Source: Opitutaceae bacterium
GTDB taxonomy: Bacteria; Verrucomicrobiota; Verrucomicrobiia; Opitutales; Opitutaceae
Assembly (NCBI GenBank): GCA_019634615.1
Contig: JAHCAZ010000017.1
Coordinates: 1-64,000, forward strand
Direction of reading: 5' to 3'
Length of the DNA: 64,000 nt
Shown one piece after another: positions 34,045 through 44,019 of the stretch. Made by a program: the position numbers and the translations under genes. Each line of letters begins with the position of its first letter. Within the stretch, counting starts at the first letter, position 1. Below the pieces are notes generated by a model that worked only from the letters and a program-made list of their open reading frames with translations, was not told where the DNA came from and ran no database searches.

Positions 34045-34827
34045 ATGCGCCGCTGCTTTTTTCTCATCCTGTCCGCATGCGCCTTGGCCGGGGCGACCTG
34101 GGCGGAGCCCGCCCCGCCGGCCGTGCTGTCACCCGAGCTCGAGGGCGTGCCCGCGCCGCTGGCGGCCGCGCTGCAGAAGCTGATGGCCGACGATGACCAC
34201 TGGGCGTACACGCAGACCACGCAGGTATTCGACCGGAAGGGCCAGCCGGAGCCTGGTCCGAAGGTCGAGCGCTACGACCCGTCCCAGCCGGACGAGGCGC
34301 AGTGGACGCTCCTGCAGCACCAGGGCCGCGTCCCCACGGACCGCGAGGTGCGGTCCTGGAAGCGGAAAAAGGAAAAGGAGTTGCGGCGGCGCGAGGAGAA
34401 ATCGCTCGGCGAGGTGCTCGACTTCGCCCGCGCGGCCGTGCAGCGCGAGGAAGGGTCAACCGTGGTCTACGAGGTGCCGCTGAAGGCCTCGGCGAGCCGT
34501 CGGTTTCCGGCGGAGAAATTCGTCGCCTATTTCGCGGTGAACCGCGGACGCCAGGAGCTCGAGCGATTCGGGCTCAGGGCCCGCGAATCCTTCCGCATGG
34601 TGGGCGTGGCCAAGGTCGACAAGGTCGAGATCGACGCGCAGTTCGCGACCGTGGACCCGCAATTCGCAGCCCAACCCCGGCTGATCCTCGCCAGCGGGAC
34701 GGGTCGCGTGCTGTTTTTTCGCGTCGGGGCCAGCGCCGAGATCAAGTGGTCCGACTTCAAGCGGGTGACGCCCTACAACGACCGCTTCGTGGTGGAGCTG
34801 GGCGAGTTGAAGGTCCTGGATTTCTGA
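34045..34827 (+). CDS. Exported protein of unknown function
   Basis: A 260-residue precursor with a Sec signal peptide (CFFLILSACALAGATWA, cleavage before Glu 21). The mature part has a charged helical stretch (REVRSWKRKKEKELRRREEK, about residues 101-120) and beta-rich ends (WAYTQTTQVFDRKG; WSDFKRVTPYNDRFVVELGELKVLDF). The -KVLDF end and the WTLLQHQGR/ Y-T-Q-T pattern recur in outer-membrane-lipoprotein-sorting-like folds, but I cannot assign a family. It has its own leaderless-type promoter after pckG. Confidence 0.65.
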   Translation: MRRCFFLILSACALAGATWAEPAPPAVLSPELEGVPAPLAAALQKLMADDDHWAYTQTTQVFDRKGQPEPGPKVERYDPSQPDEAQWTLLQHQGRVPTDREVRSWKRKKEKELRRREEKSLGEVLDFARAAVQREEGSTVVYEVPLKASASRRFPAEKFVAYFAVNRGRQELERFGLRARESFRMVGVAKVDKVEIDAQFATVDPQFAAQPRLILASGTGRVLFFRVGASAEIKWSDFKRVTPYNDRFVVELGELKVLDF

Positions 34828-34849
34828 AGGCGGGCGGTCGGGAGATAAC

Positions 34850-34878
34850 TTGCGCCATTCCAGCGACTCCGGGAGAGT
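34850..34878 (+). promoter_or_regulatory. Candidate leaderless promoter of the 34885 gene
   Basis: TTGCGC, 17 bases, GAGAGT, then 6 bases to a GTG start. It supports GTG as the start codon. Confidence 0.4.
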
Positions 34879-34884
34879 CGCAGC

Positions 34885-36366
34885 GTGAAAGGCTGGCTCG
34901 GAGACCTGGGGCGGACGATTTGGGCGCTGTTCTACTGGAACCTGCGCAAGTCCGTCTATCGCCTGCGGGGCCGCCTGGGCCAGTGTCCCTGTCATAACCC
35001 GAGCGACACCGGGGCGCCGCTTGAGACCGGCTGCGAGGCCGTGCTGGGCTGGCGCCAGCCGCGGCGGTTTCGCCGCGTGTGCCCGCTCCTCCGCCAGAAC
35101 GCCCGCGGCCAGTGGGTGTGCAGCGTGCGCCCCGAGGAGGTGCGGCCCTACTGGGGGCGCGCGGCGGCGCTGGTGGCGGGGCTGGGCGGCGCGCTCGCGC
35201 TCGGGGTGCTGCTGTCCGCCTTTGGCCTGATGCGCGGCATCGGCTATGATGTCTCGCTGCGCCAGCTCGCCTGGCCCCCGGCGTGGCACGAACTCCACGA
35301 GGTGCGCGCCCGGCTTTTCATCGAGCAGGCGCGGCAGGCGTACGCCGCCGGCCGGGTGCGCGAGGCCCTGGGGGCGCTCGTCGTGGCGTACGAGATGGAT
35401 CCCTCGAACTACAGCGTCGCGATGATGCTCGCGCAGTTTTACCAGGCGGGAAATCCCGCGCTGGCCGATACGCTTTATGGCAACCTGCTGCGCGAGCACC
35501 CCGCCCATCGCGTGGAAACGGCGCGGGTCTGGTTCCGCAGCCTGCTCGCCCGGGGCCAACTGCGCGGCATCGCCGAGCTGGCCCGGCGCCAGCTGGCCCT
35601 CGAGCCGCAACAGGCCGCCGCCTGGGTGCACGCGCTGAATTTTGCCGCGCGGCATCGCGACGAGCCGGCCATCCTCGACGCCGCGGTGGCGATCCCGGAC
35701 CTGCCGGCCGCCGTGCAGGACACCCTGCGGCTCGCGAGCCGGGTCCTCCGCCTGCCCCGCGCGGAGGCGCGGGCGGCCCTGCTGTCGCTGCCGGCGAAAC
35801 CGGAGTTCGTTTACGATCGGGTCTATCGCATCGAGACCCTCACCCGCCTGGGCTTTGCCGAGGAGGCGTATGACCTCCTGCTCAACTCGCGGCCCCTCCT
35901 CGCCGGCCGGGATGTCGCCCGCCTCGCTTTCGCCATCTATGCCCAGCGGGGCGACCATGCGCGGCTCGAGCGCGAGTACGACGCCCTGCTCGCCTCAGGC
36001 CGCCCCCTCCGCGGGCACGAGCTCAGCCTGCTCGCGATCCATCTGGTCGAGTGGCCCGATGCCCGCCTGTTGGACAAGGTGTGCGCCGCGTTTCCCCGCC
36101 TCGCAGCGGAGCCGATCGAGGGACAGCTCGAGGCCGGTCTCGCGGTGTTCTGCGCCGCGGGAACCGCCCGCGACGGCTCGCGCATGGCCGACATCCAGCA
36201 GCAGTTGGCCAAGACGACCAAGATCCCGCTTTCCGGTATGAACAGGCTGGGAAGCTTCTTTCTGGCCGAGAGCGGGAAGATACGTATCGAGAATATCCTG
36301 CCGCAGCAGAATTCGATGTCGCTGGAGCTTAATTATGCACTATTGGAAAGATACTTAAGCAAGTAG
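34885..36366 (+). CDS. Membrane-anchored TPR-like protein with N-terminal Cys motif
   Basis: A 493-residue protein of unknown function. The N-terminus (residues 1-95) is cytosolic-like and holds CPCH...C...C cysteines (QCPCHNPSDTG, TGCEAVLG, RVCPLL, WVCSV), a possible zinc site. One transmembrane helix follows (about 95-118, ALVAGLGGALALGVLLSAFG). The rest is an all-helical, Ala/Leu/Arg-rich superhelix with TPR-like pairs (ARQAYAAGRVREALGALVVAYEMDPSN and repeats; broken here). Such proteins often scaffold envelope complexes. GTG at 34885 is chosen on the promoter element. A paralogue was not seen in the window. Confidence 0.65.
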   Translation: MKGWLGDLGRTIWALFYWNLRKSVYRLRGRLGQCPCHNPSDTGAPLETGCEAVLGWRQPRRFRRVCPLLRQNARGQWVCSVRPEEVRPYWGRAAALVAGLGGALALGVLLSAFGLMRGIGYDVSLRQLAWPPAWHELHEVRARLFIEQARQAYAAGRVREALGALVVAYEMDPSNYSVAMMLAQFYQAGNPALADTLYGNLLREHPAHRVETARVWFRSLLARGQLRGIAELARRQLALEPQQAAAWVHALNFAARHRDEPAILDAAVAIPDLPAAVQDTLRLASRVLRLPRAEARAALLSLPAKPEFVYDRVYRIETLTRLGFAEEAYDLLLNSRPLLAGRDVARLAFAIYAQRGDHARLEREYDALLASGRPLRGHELSLLAIHLVEWPDARLLDKVCAAFPRLAAEPIEGQLEAGLAVFCAAGTARDGSRMADIQQQLAKTTKIPLSGMNRLGSFFLAESGKIRIENILPQQNSMSLELNYALLERYLSK

Positions 36367-36449
36367 CGAGCGGCAGCCATGCCGCCGCTCCGGAAGGCGA
36401 CCCCGGCGGAGGTACGCAATTGTTGGTATAGGGTGATACCCCTAATAAA

Positions 36450-36479
36450 TTGACAGACAGGGGATCGAGTAGGGAACTT
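36450..36479 (+). promoter_or_regulatory. Candidate leaderless promoter of the repeat-protein gene
   Basis: Perfect TTGACA, 18 bases, GAACTT, then 6 bases to the ATG at 36486. Confidence 0.45.
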
Positions 36480-36485
36480 CAGGCC

Positions 36486-39400
36486 ATGAAGGATTATTCC
36501 TATGCCGCCCCAATCCACTGCCCGCGAGGCTGGACGTGGTTGGCCATGCTCCTCGGGATGGCAGTGGCGACGCCGGCGCAGGTCACGGTCAGCGAATCCT
36601 TCACCGGCACGACAGCGAGCGGCTGGGTTTTCGGCGGCTCCGCGGGATCGACGGTTCCGTACCTGACGGCGAACACCGTCGATACGCCGGGCAACGGCTG
36701 GCTTCGCCTGACGGAGAACCTCAACAACCAGGCCACGTACGCGCTGTTCGACTCGTCGATCTTCTCGGTCAACGCCCAGATCCAGATCGAGATCGAATAC
36801 GCCTTCTGGAACGGCACGGGAGCCGACGGCATCACGTTCTTCCTCGTCGACGGCAGCGTGAACGCCGCGTCGTTCGCGGCCGGGGCCTACGGCGGCTCGA
36901 TGGGCTACGCGCAGAAGACCGGCATCCCCGGCATGGTCGGCGGCTACCTCGGTTTCGCCCTCGACAATTTCGGCAACTATTCGAACGCCACCGAGGGGCG
37001 GGTCGGCGGCACCGGCTTCGTGCCCAACGCCATCGCCGTGCGCGCCTCCGAGGCCGACGGCTACACGTTCATCGCCGGCAGCGGCGGCCTCGAGAACCTG
37101 CCCGGCGGCGGGCAGATGGATTTTCCCACCTACACCGCCCGGCCCGACCAGACGGGCGGGGACTTCCGCTCCTTCCGGCTGACGCTCGACGCCAACAATC
37201 AGCTCACCGTCGAGATGAAGTTCGGCGCCACGGCGAACTTCATCACGGCCTTCACGGCGGACCTTTCCAGCTACGATCGGCCCGAGACGTTCAAGATCGG
37301 CTTCACCGGCGCGACCGGCGGCTCGACCGAGGTCCACGAGGTGCGCAACGTGTCGGTCGTCACCACCCCGTGGCAGCCCTCCGCCTTCGAGTGGGACAAC
37401 GGCGCCGGCGCCAACAAGGCGTGGACCGCCGGCACCAACTGGGCGGGCGACGCCGTCCCGGGCACCAACGCCGACATCCTCTTCGGCAACAAGCCCACGA
37501 CCGGCCCGAACCAGACGGTCACGCTCGACGCGGCCAACACGAAGCTGAACTCGATCACCTTCGACTCGGGCCTCAACTACACCGTCGGCGGCTCCGGCTC
37601 CCTCGTCCTCGGCGACACCGCCGTGGTCGGCCTGCCGTCCATCAACGTCAACGACTACAACAACGCCCAGGCCCAGCACCACCTCAACCTCCCGGTCACG
37701 CTGGCCGAGACCCTCTCGGTCAACAACTACTCCTTCAGCACCCTCTGCCTCAATGGCGCCATCACGACCGGCGGCAACGACATCAAGGTGAACGGTTTTG
37801 GCGCGACCAACTTCAATGCCGACATCAACGGCGCCGGCAACCTCATCAAGAACGGCTCCGGCATCGTCACGATCAACAGCAACAATTCCGACGGCGCCAC
37901 CCCCTGGACCGGCAACGTCACCATCAACCAGGGCATGGTGGTGGTCACCACCAACGGCGCCCTCGGCACGACGGCCGGCACCACGACGGTCAACGACGGC
38001 GGCGTGCTGGCCTTCCGCGCCACCGCCGCCGGCAACGTCGCCTACACCACGGCGGAGACGGTGACCATCCGCGGCCACGGCGTCTCCCGCGGCGGCGAGG
38101 GCCAGACCGGGGCGATCTACAACGACGGCGGCACGAACTCCTTCGCCGGCAACGTCACGCTTGCCGCCCACAGCAGCCTCGGCTCGCGCGAAGGCACCCT
38201 CACCCTCGGCGGCGTGATCTCCGACGGCGCGGGCACCTTCAACCTCACCAAGGTCGGCGACGGCGTGATCGAGCTCACCAATTCCGGCAACAACTGGAAC
38301 GGCACGACCACGGTCGCCGACGGCGTGCTGCGCATCAGCGGCAGTTCCAACGCGCTCGCCGGCGGCTTCACCACCAGCGGCTACACCGGCGGCAATCTCA
38401 CGCTGGCCGGCGGCGTGCTCGAGATCGGGGTCGCGACCACCTTCGCCCGCCAGCTCGGCACCGGGTCCGACCGCGTGCAGTGGACCGGCGACGGCGGCTT
38501 CTCGGCTTCCGGCGCCAACCGGACCGTGACGCTCACCAACTCCGGCGGCACGGCGGGCGGCACCCTCACCTGGAACGCCGGCAGCTTCGTCCCGACCGGC
38601 AACGCCCTCCTGCTCAGTTCCGACTACGCCAACGCCATGGTCACCGTGACCAACGCGATCAGCTTCGGCGGCGGCAACCGCGAGGTCCGCGTCGCCAACG
38701 GCTCGGCGGCGGTGGACGCCACCCTCTCGGGCGTGCTGTCCAACGGCGGCCTCATCAAGACAGGCGCGGGCACGCTGAATATCTCCGGCGCCAACACCTA
38801 CACCGGCACCACCGAGATCCGCGGCGGCGCGCTGCGCGGCACGATCAGCTCCAACTCGAATATCAACCTCAACGGCGGCGTGCTCGAGCTCACCTCGAAC
38901 ATGAATCGCACGCTCGGCACCGGCGGGACGAATCTCCAGTGGACCGGCGACGGCGGGTTCGCGGCGTCCGGCGCGAACCGCACCGTGCAGATCAACGGCA
39001 GCACGAACGCCGTGGCCTGGGGCTCGACGGCGGGCTTTGTCGGCGCCAGCAACCAGCTGATCCTCGGCTCGGGCAGCGCGAACCGCACCCTCATCTTCAA
39101 CAGCGGCCTCGACCTGGGTGGCGGCACCCGCACGATCCGGATGCAGGACGGCTCCGCCGCCGAGGACGCGCGCCTCGCGCAGGCCGTCAGCAACGGCAGC
39201 CTCAACGTGGTCGGCACCGGCCGCCTCGGGGCGACCGCCGCCAACACGCTGGCCGGCACGGTCACGGTGAGCGGCGCCGAGCTGCGCCTCAGCGGCAGCG
39301 GCACCGCCACCAGCGTCACGAACATCACCGTCAACCAGGGCGGCACGTTCACGCTCGACAACAACGCCACCAACAACACGAACCGCCTCGGCAACGGCGC

Positions 39401-40700
39401 GGCGGTCACCCTGAACGGCGGCACGTTCAGTTTCCTCGGCCGCACGGGCAACAACGACTCCTCCGAGACCGTCGGCGCCCTGACCCTCGCGGGCGGTGCC
39501 AGCACCGTGAATTCCTCCTACGGCGACAGCACCGGCTCGGCGCAGCTCACGTTCGCCTCGCTCGCGCGCAATGCCGGCGCCACGGTGGACTTCACCAACA
39601 CCGGCGGGACCCTCGGCGCGACGGGCGACAACCCGCGGGTCGTTTTCACCGCGGCGCCGACGCTGACCTCGAATGTGCTCGCCTACGCCACCGTCAACGG
39701 GACCGCGTTTGCCGGCACGGGCGCGAACGGCATCGTGGCGGTCGCCGGCACGAACACCGCGCAGGGGTCGTGGACCACCTCCGTCAACGCCACGCCGACG
39801 TCCGACCAGACGATGACGGCGAGCCGCACGGTCGGCTCCCTCAGCCTCGGCTCGGGCATCGATGTCAACGCGGGCGGCAACACGCTCACGATCAACTCCG
39901 GCGGCCTCCTCAGCACCGGGGCGACCGTGTCCACGCTCACCAATGGCGTCGTCCGCGCCGGCACCGCGGCCACCGACCTCATCGCCCACGTGTACGGAGC
40001 CGGCGGCCTCGAGATCAGCGCCGTCATCGCCGACAACAGCGGGCCCGACTCCCTGGTCAAGGCGGGTGACGGCACGCTCACCCTGTCCGGCGCCACGGCC
40101 AACAGCTTCACGGGGACCACGTACGTCAACGAGGGCACGCTGGTCCTGAACAAGACCGCGGGTGTCACCGCGATCGCCGGCGACATCGTGGTCGGAGATG
40201 GTCGCGGCACCGATATCCTCCGGCTCAACTCCGATGAGCAGATCGCGAACGGCTCCGACCTCCTCCTCCGGGGCGATAGCCACGGCAACGGGGAGACGAT
40301 CCTCCAGTTCAACGGCGCCGGCGGGGCGGGCGTGACCGAGACCCTGGGCACGCTCGTCGTCGAGGGCCACACCGTGATCGACTTCGCCGGCGGCAATGTC
40401 TGCGACGCCAATTTCCTGTTCCTCGACGACCTGCTGATGGCCTCGCCCGACAGCATGCTCTACGTGCGAAACTGGATCGACTTCACCGACTTCCTCCTGG
40501 TCCGCAACACGGCCGACATCGGTTCCGTGCTCAGCCAGGTCCGGTTCGAGGGTTACGGCGAGGTGAGTTTCTGGCAGGAATACGATGCGAACTATTCCCG
40601 CATCACGCCCGTGCCCGAGCCGTCGACCTACGGCGCGCTGCTTATGGCCGCGGGCCTCGGTTTCTTTGGCTATCGCCGCTGGCGCGCGAAGGCGGCCTAG
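36486..40700 (+). CDS. Large PEP-CTERM surface protein with lectin-like domain and autotransporter-associated beta-strand repeats
   Basis: A 1404-residue precursor. N-terminal signal peptide (WLAMLLGMAVATPAQ), then an L-type-lectin-like beta sandwich (about residues 35-300; FYNGTGADGITFFLVDG-like FWNGTGADGITFFLVDG, then FRLTLDANNQLTVEM). The middle 900 residues are beta-helical repeats of the PATR type: NLTKVGDGVIELTNSGNNW, LIKTGAGTLNISGANTYTGTT (split). The C-terminus is a PEP-CTERM sorting signal (VPEPSTYGALLMAAGLG, then RRWRAK). There is no outer-membrane barrel, so it is not a true autotransporter; export would be by Sec with exosortase processing. Asn/Thr/Gly-rich composition differs from its neighbours. 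Likely an extracellular, glycan-binding fibre. Confidence 0.88.
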   Translation: MKDYSYAAPIHCPRGWTWLAMLLGMAVATPAQVTVSESFTGTTASGWVFGGSAGSTVPYLTANTVDTPGNGWLRLTENLNNQATYALFDSSIFSVNAQIQIEIEYAFWNGTGADGITFFLVDGSVNAASFAAGAYGGSMGYAQKTGIPGMVGGYLGFALDNFGNYSNATEGRVGGTGFVPNAIAVRASEADGYTFIAGSGGLENLPGGGQMDFPTYTARPDQTGGDFRSFRLTLDANNQLTVEMKFGATANFITAFTADLSSYDRPETFKIGFTGATGGSTEVHEVRNVSVVTTPWQPSAFEWDNGAGANKAWTAGTNWAGDAVPGTNADILFGNKPTTGPNQTVTLDAANTKLNSITFDSGLNYTVGGSGSLVLGDTAVVGLPSINVNDYNNAQAQHHLNLPVTLAETLSVNNYSFSTLCLNGAITTGGNDIKVNGFGATNFNADINGAGNLIKNGSGIVTINSNNSDGATPWTGNVTINQGMVVVTTNGALGTTAGTTTVNDGGVLAFRATAAGNVAYTTAETVTIRGHGVSRGGEGQTGAIYNDGGTNSFAGNVTLAAHSSLGSREGTLTLGGVISDGAGTFNLTKVGDGVIELTNSGNNWNGTTTVADGVLRISGSSNALAGGFTTSGYTGGNLTLAGGVLEIGVATTFARQLGTGSDRVQWTGDGGFSASGANRTVTLTNSGGTAGGTLTWNAGSFVPTGNALLLSSDYANAMVTVTNAISFGGGNREVRVANGSAAVDATLSGVLSNGGLIKTGAGTLNISGANTYTGTTEIRGGALRGTISSNSNINLNGGVLELTSNMNRTLGTGGTNLQWTGDGGFAASGANRTVQINGSTNAVAWGSTAGFVGASNQLILGSGSANRTLIFNSGLDLGGGTRTIRMQDGSAAEDARLAQAVSNGSLNVVGTGRLGATAANTLAGTVTVSGAELRLSGSGTATSVTNITVNQGGTFTLDNNATNNTNRLGNGAAVTLNGGTFSFLGRTGNNDSSETVGALTLAGGASTVNSSYGDSTGSAQLTFASLARNAGATVDFTNTGGTLGATGDNPRVVFTAAPTLTSNVLAYATVNGTAFAGTGANGIVAVAGTNTAQGSWTTSVNATPTSDQTMTASRTVGSLSLGSGIDVNAGGNTLTINSGGLLSTGATVSTLTNGVVRAGTAATDLIAHVYGAGGLEISAVIADNSGPDSLVKAGDGTLTLSGATANSFTGTTYVNEGTLVLNKTAGVTAIAGDIVVGDGRGTDILRLNSDEQIANGSDLLLRGDSHGNGETILQFNGAGGAGVTETLGTLVVEGHTVIDFAGGNVCDANFLFLDDLLMASPDSMLYVRNWIDFTDFLLVRNTADIGSVLSQVRFEGYGEVSFWQEYDANYSRITPVPEPSTYGALLMAAGLGFFGYRRWRAKAA

Positions 40701-40706
40701 GCCGGA

Positions 40707-40735
40707 CTGCAGCCGGATCGGCGCCCCGGCTGCAG
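40707..40735. terminator. Hairpin between convergent repeat-protein and putA genes
   Basis: A perfect 10-bp stem (40707-40716 with 40726-40735). No T run follows on either strand, so it may serve both convergent genes as a weak terminator. Confidence 0.4.
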
Positions 40736-40751
40736 GATCTTCCGACGTGGG

Positions 40752-43700
40752 TCAGTCGTTCTCCTCCGGCGGCGTGAAGCCGCGGCGGAGGACGTTCTCG
40801 GCGATCAGACGCGGGAAAAGGAAGTTCTCGAGGTACTCGCGGCCGCCGGCCTTGGTGCCGCCGCCGGACATCTTGAAGCCGCCGAAGGGATGGCGCTGCA
40901 CGATGGCGCCGGTGCATCCGCGGTTGATGTAGAGGTTGCCGACGAGGAACTCCTGGCGCGCGCGCTCGATGGCCCGCGGGCTGCGGGAGAAGAAGCCGCC
41001 GGTGAGGGCGTAATCGTTCTGGTTGGCCATGGCGAACGCCTCGTCGAGGTCCTTCGCCTTGAGGATCGCCAGCACCGGCCCGAAGATCTCCTCGCGGACG
41101 ATCTGGTGCTCGGGGCGGCAGTCCACGAAGACGGTCGGTGGGACGTAGTAGCCGCCGCTCGCGACGAGCTCGGCGGGCAGTTGCGCCTGCCAGGCCAGCT
41201 TGCACTCCTTCTTCCCGGCCTCGATGTAGCCGAGGATCGACTTCTGGGCGGCCTCGTCGATCACCGGGTTGACGATCGTGCCCGGCAGCGCGGGATTGCC
41301 GACCGGGATGGTCGGGCAGGCCGAGAGGAAGCGCTCGACGAACTTGTCGTACACGCCCTCGAGGACGATGAGGCGCGACAGGGCCGAGCACTTCTGGCCG
41401 GCGAACCCGAACGCGCTGTAGAGGGCGGCGGGGATCGCCTCGTCGATGTCGGCGTCGTTGTCGATGATCATGGCGTTCTTGCCGCCCATCTCGCACACGA
41501 CCTTCTTGAGGTTGAGCTGGCCCGCGCGGGTCTTGCCGGCCTCCTCCCAGATGTTGAGGCCGACCTCGCGGGAACCGGTGAAGGCGATGAAGTCCACCTT
41601 GGGATGCGCGACCAGGTGCGCGCCCGCGTCGGCGCCCGAGCACGGCAGGTAGTGCAGCGCGCCGGCGGGCACGCCGGCCTGCGTGAGGATGTCCATCAGG
41701 TAGGCGCCGATGATCGAGGTCTGGCGCGCCGGCTTGATGATGACGCAGTTGCCGGCCACCAGCGGGGCGACCGTGAGCCCGGTCAGGATCGCGAGCGGGA
41801 AGTTCCACGGCGCGACGGCCACGCCGACACCGCGCGGGGTCCAGACCTGCACGCAGTGTTCACCGGGCACGCGCTGGGTGACGACCGGCTTGGCCAGGCG
41901 GCGCATCTCGACGGCGTAGAAGCGCAGGAAGTCGATCGCCTCCGAGGTGTCGCCATCGGCCTCGACCCAGGGTTTGCCGCCCTCGAGGATGAGGAGGGAG
42001 TTGAGCTCGAGGCGCCGCGCCTCCATCAGGTCGGCCGCGCGTTCGAGCATCCGCGCGCGATCCTCGGCCGGGGTGGCGCGCCATTTCGGGAAGTAAGCCA
42101 CGGAGGCTGCGACGGCGTCCTCGGCGTCCTGCACCGTGCCTTTGGCCCAGTAGCCGACGACCTGCGACGGCTGGGCGGGGTTGACGGAGGGCAGGAAGGG
42201 GCGGTCGCTGATCTTGCGGCCGTTGATCACGCACGGCCACTTTTTGCCGAGTTGCGTTGAGGCGAACTGCTGGAGCGCAGTCCGCTGCTTCTCGCGGTTG
42301 GCCGCGAGCGTGAAGTCGGTATTGGCGGCGTTGACGAAGGCGCCGGGCGGCCGCAGCTGGCGGGCGAGGGGCTCGGCGGCACCGGGCAGCGCCGTGACGG
42401 GATTGGCGAGCAGCTGGTCCTTGGTGGCCTCGCCCATGTTCTTGATGCGGAGGAAGCCCTCGTTGGAGGTGTTCTCGAGGAGCCGGCGCACGAGGTAGGC
42501 CATCCCCGGCAGCAGTTCGCCGATGGCGCTGTACTCGCGCACGCGGTGGCCGAGCTGCAGGAGCGAGGCCTTGAGCTCGTCGGCCATGCCGTAAAGGGCC
42601 TGGAACTCGAAGTGCTTCGGGTGCACCCCGAGGCGCTCGGCCTGCACGATGGCGTGGGCGCAGGAGCGCACGTTGTGCGAGGCGAAATTGGCGGTGACGA
42701 TGTCGGCGTTCTGCAGCAGCAGAACGGTCAGCTTCTCGTAGTTGGCGTCCGATTCCGGCTTTTTCTGCCAGACCGGCACCGGCCATTCCCGCTGCTGGGC
42801 CATGATCGTCTCGTAGTCCCAGTAGGCGCCCTTCACGAGGCGGATGTTCAGGCGGCGCTGGCGCGCGCGGGCCCAGGCGATGAGGTCGCGGAGGTCCTGC
42901 TCGCAGTCGCGCAGGTAGGCCTGCACGGCGATGCCGATGGCGGGCTTGGACGCGAACTCGGGTTCCTCGAAGATCGACTTGAAGAGCGCGAGGGTGAGGT
43001 CCTTCAGCTTGTAGCTCTCCATGTCGAAGTTGATCAGCGCCCCGACCTCGGCCGCACGGCGCAGGATCGGGCGGAGGCGCTGCTTGAGGGCCTTGATCGA
43101 GTTTTCCGGGTCGGCCGGATGCACGTCGGGCGTGAGGGCGGAGATCTTCACCGACAGGTTGAGGCGGGGCAGGGGACCGTCAGGCCCGACATCGCTGAAG
43201 CAGGGCGCGGGTTCGCTGGCGTAGAACCTCGAGACCGAGTCGAGGATCTCGAGGTTGCGCTTCAGGAAGACGTCGGCCTCCTCCTCGCTCACGACGGCCT
43301 CGCCGAGGAGGTCGATCGTGGTGGCGATCCCCAGCTTGATGTTCTTGCGGATCTGGCGGATGAGGTCCTCGCCGGACACGCCGGCGACGAACTGGCCGGC
43401 CATGTCGACGATCTGGGCCTTGACCGGGCCGGCGACGAGCGCCGGGGCGAAGGAGGACGCGGCGAGGCCGGCCTTCAGCGCCGGGTTCAGCTCGACCGCC
43501 TTGTCGCCGAGGTACTCCTGCAGGTGGCGCACGATCTCGCCCGATGAATTGAGCGAGGGCAGGACGTCCACGAACCGGAACAGCTGCGTCTTGAAGACCG
43601 GATCCTTCATGGACCAGTCCATGAGCCGCGCATAGGCGCCTTTCTTGGAGAAGAGCGCCGGCGGCGGCTGTTTGTCCATCAAGGCGAAGAGCTGCTCGCC

Positions 43701-43754
43701 TTTGGCTTTGACGGCGGCGTCGATGGCGGGATCGGGGAGAAGGAAGGAACTCAT
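40752..43754 (-). CDS. putA: Bifunctional proline dehydrogenase / glutamate-semialdehyde dehydrogenase
   Basis: A 1000-residue enzyme that oxidises proline to glutamate. Residues ~120-470 form the FAD proline dehydrogenase barrel ([29 protein letters not shown]). Residues ~520-1000 form the aldehyde dehydrogenase: [20 protein letters not shown], catalytic Cys in [23 protein letters not shown]. The protein lacks the N-terminal DNA-binding domain of the trifunctional E. coli type (about 1320 residues). ATG at 43754 is chosen since a promoter-like element precedes it; an in-frame upstream start exists but adds only unlikely sequence. Confidence 0.94.
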   Translation of the reverse strand: MSSFLLPDPAIDAAVKAKGEQLFALMDKQPPPALFSKKGAYARLMDWSMKDPVFKTQLFRFVDVLPSLNSSGEIVRHLQEYLGDKAVELNPALKAGLAASSFAPALVAGPVKAQIVDMAGQFVAGVSGEDLIRQIRKNIKLGIATTIDLLGEAVVSEEEADVFLKRNLEILDSVSRFYASEPAPCFSDVGPDGPLPRLNLSVKISALTPDVHPADPENSIKALKQRLRPILRRAAEVGALINFDMESYKLKDLTLALFKSIFEEPEFASKPAIGIAVQAYLRDCEQDLRDLIAWARARQRRLNIRLVKGAYWDYETIMAQQREWPVPVWQKKPESDANYEKLTVLLLQNADIVTANFASHNVRSCAHAIVQAERLGVHPKHFEFQALYGMADELKASLLQLGHRVREYSAIGELLPGMAYLVRRLLENTSNEGFLRIKNMGEATKDQLLANPVTALPGAAEPLARQLRPPGAFVNAANTDFTLAANREKQRTALQQFASTQLGKKWPCVINGRKISDRPFLPSVNPAQPSQVVGYWAKGTVQDAEDAVAASVAYFPKWRATPAEDRARMLERAADLMEARRLELNSLLILEGGKPWVEADGDTSEAIDFLRFYAVEMRRLAKPVVTQRVPGEHCVQVWTPRGVGVAVAPWNFPLAILTGLTVAPLVAGNCVIIKPARQTSIIGAYLMDILTQAGVPAGALHYLPCSGADAGAHLVAHPKVDFIAFTGSREVGLNIWEEAGKTRAGQLNLKKVVCEMGGKNAMIIDNDADIDEAIPAALYSAFGFAGQKCSALSRLIVLEGVYDKFVERFLSACPTIPVGNPALPGTIVNPVIDEAAQKSILGYIEAGKKECKLAWQAQLPAELVASGGYYVPPTVFVDCRPEHQIVREEIFGPVLAILKAKDLDEAFAMANQNDYALTGGFFSRSPRAIERARQEFLVGNLYINRGCTGAIVQRHPFGGFKMSGGGTKAGGREYLENFLFPRLIAENVLRRGFTPPEEND

Positions 43755-43773
43755 GGTTGGGGCGTTTTGGGCG

Positions 43774-43802
43774 ATCCTTCTTTCCCGGTCTGGGGTTGGC
43801 AA
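43774..43802 (-). promoter_or_regulatory. Candidate putA promoter
   Basis: On the minus strand TTGCCA, 17 bases, AAGGAT, then 19 bases to the ATG. Confidence 0.45.
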
Positions 43803-44019
43803 GGGATCAGGGCCCGGGCGAAGGGGTTGAATCCCGGCTTATGCCCGCGTAAGCCGCACGTCTTTATCGAGTTGAGGCTATACTTTAATCCGTTCGGGGT
43901 AAGCCGGATGGGGTTGGTTCCTTGGGCGGTCCCGGAGGCGGCGCGGGACGGAGCTTGGCATAAGTGGGAAGTCTGGCAGCGTTTTGCTGCGACTTTGCGC
44001 TGCGCGCGGGGTTCTGGGC

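Noticed and set aside
36333..40370. A 1345-codon open frame on the minus strand opposite the PATR-repeat gene
   Set aside because: It is made of low-complexity Ala/Arg/Gly/Val runs with no motif, and the plus-strand protein has clear domains, a signal peptide and a PEP-CTERM end. High GC makes such antisense frames.
43861..43890. A TATACT motif upstream of the sigma factor gene as its promoter
   Set aside because: No reasonable -35 at 16-18 bases, and it is about 135 bases from the ATG.
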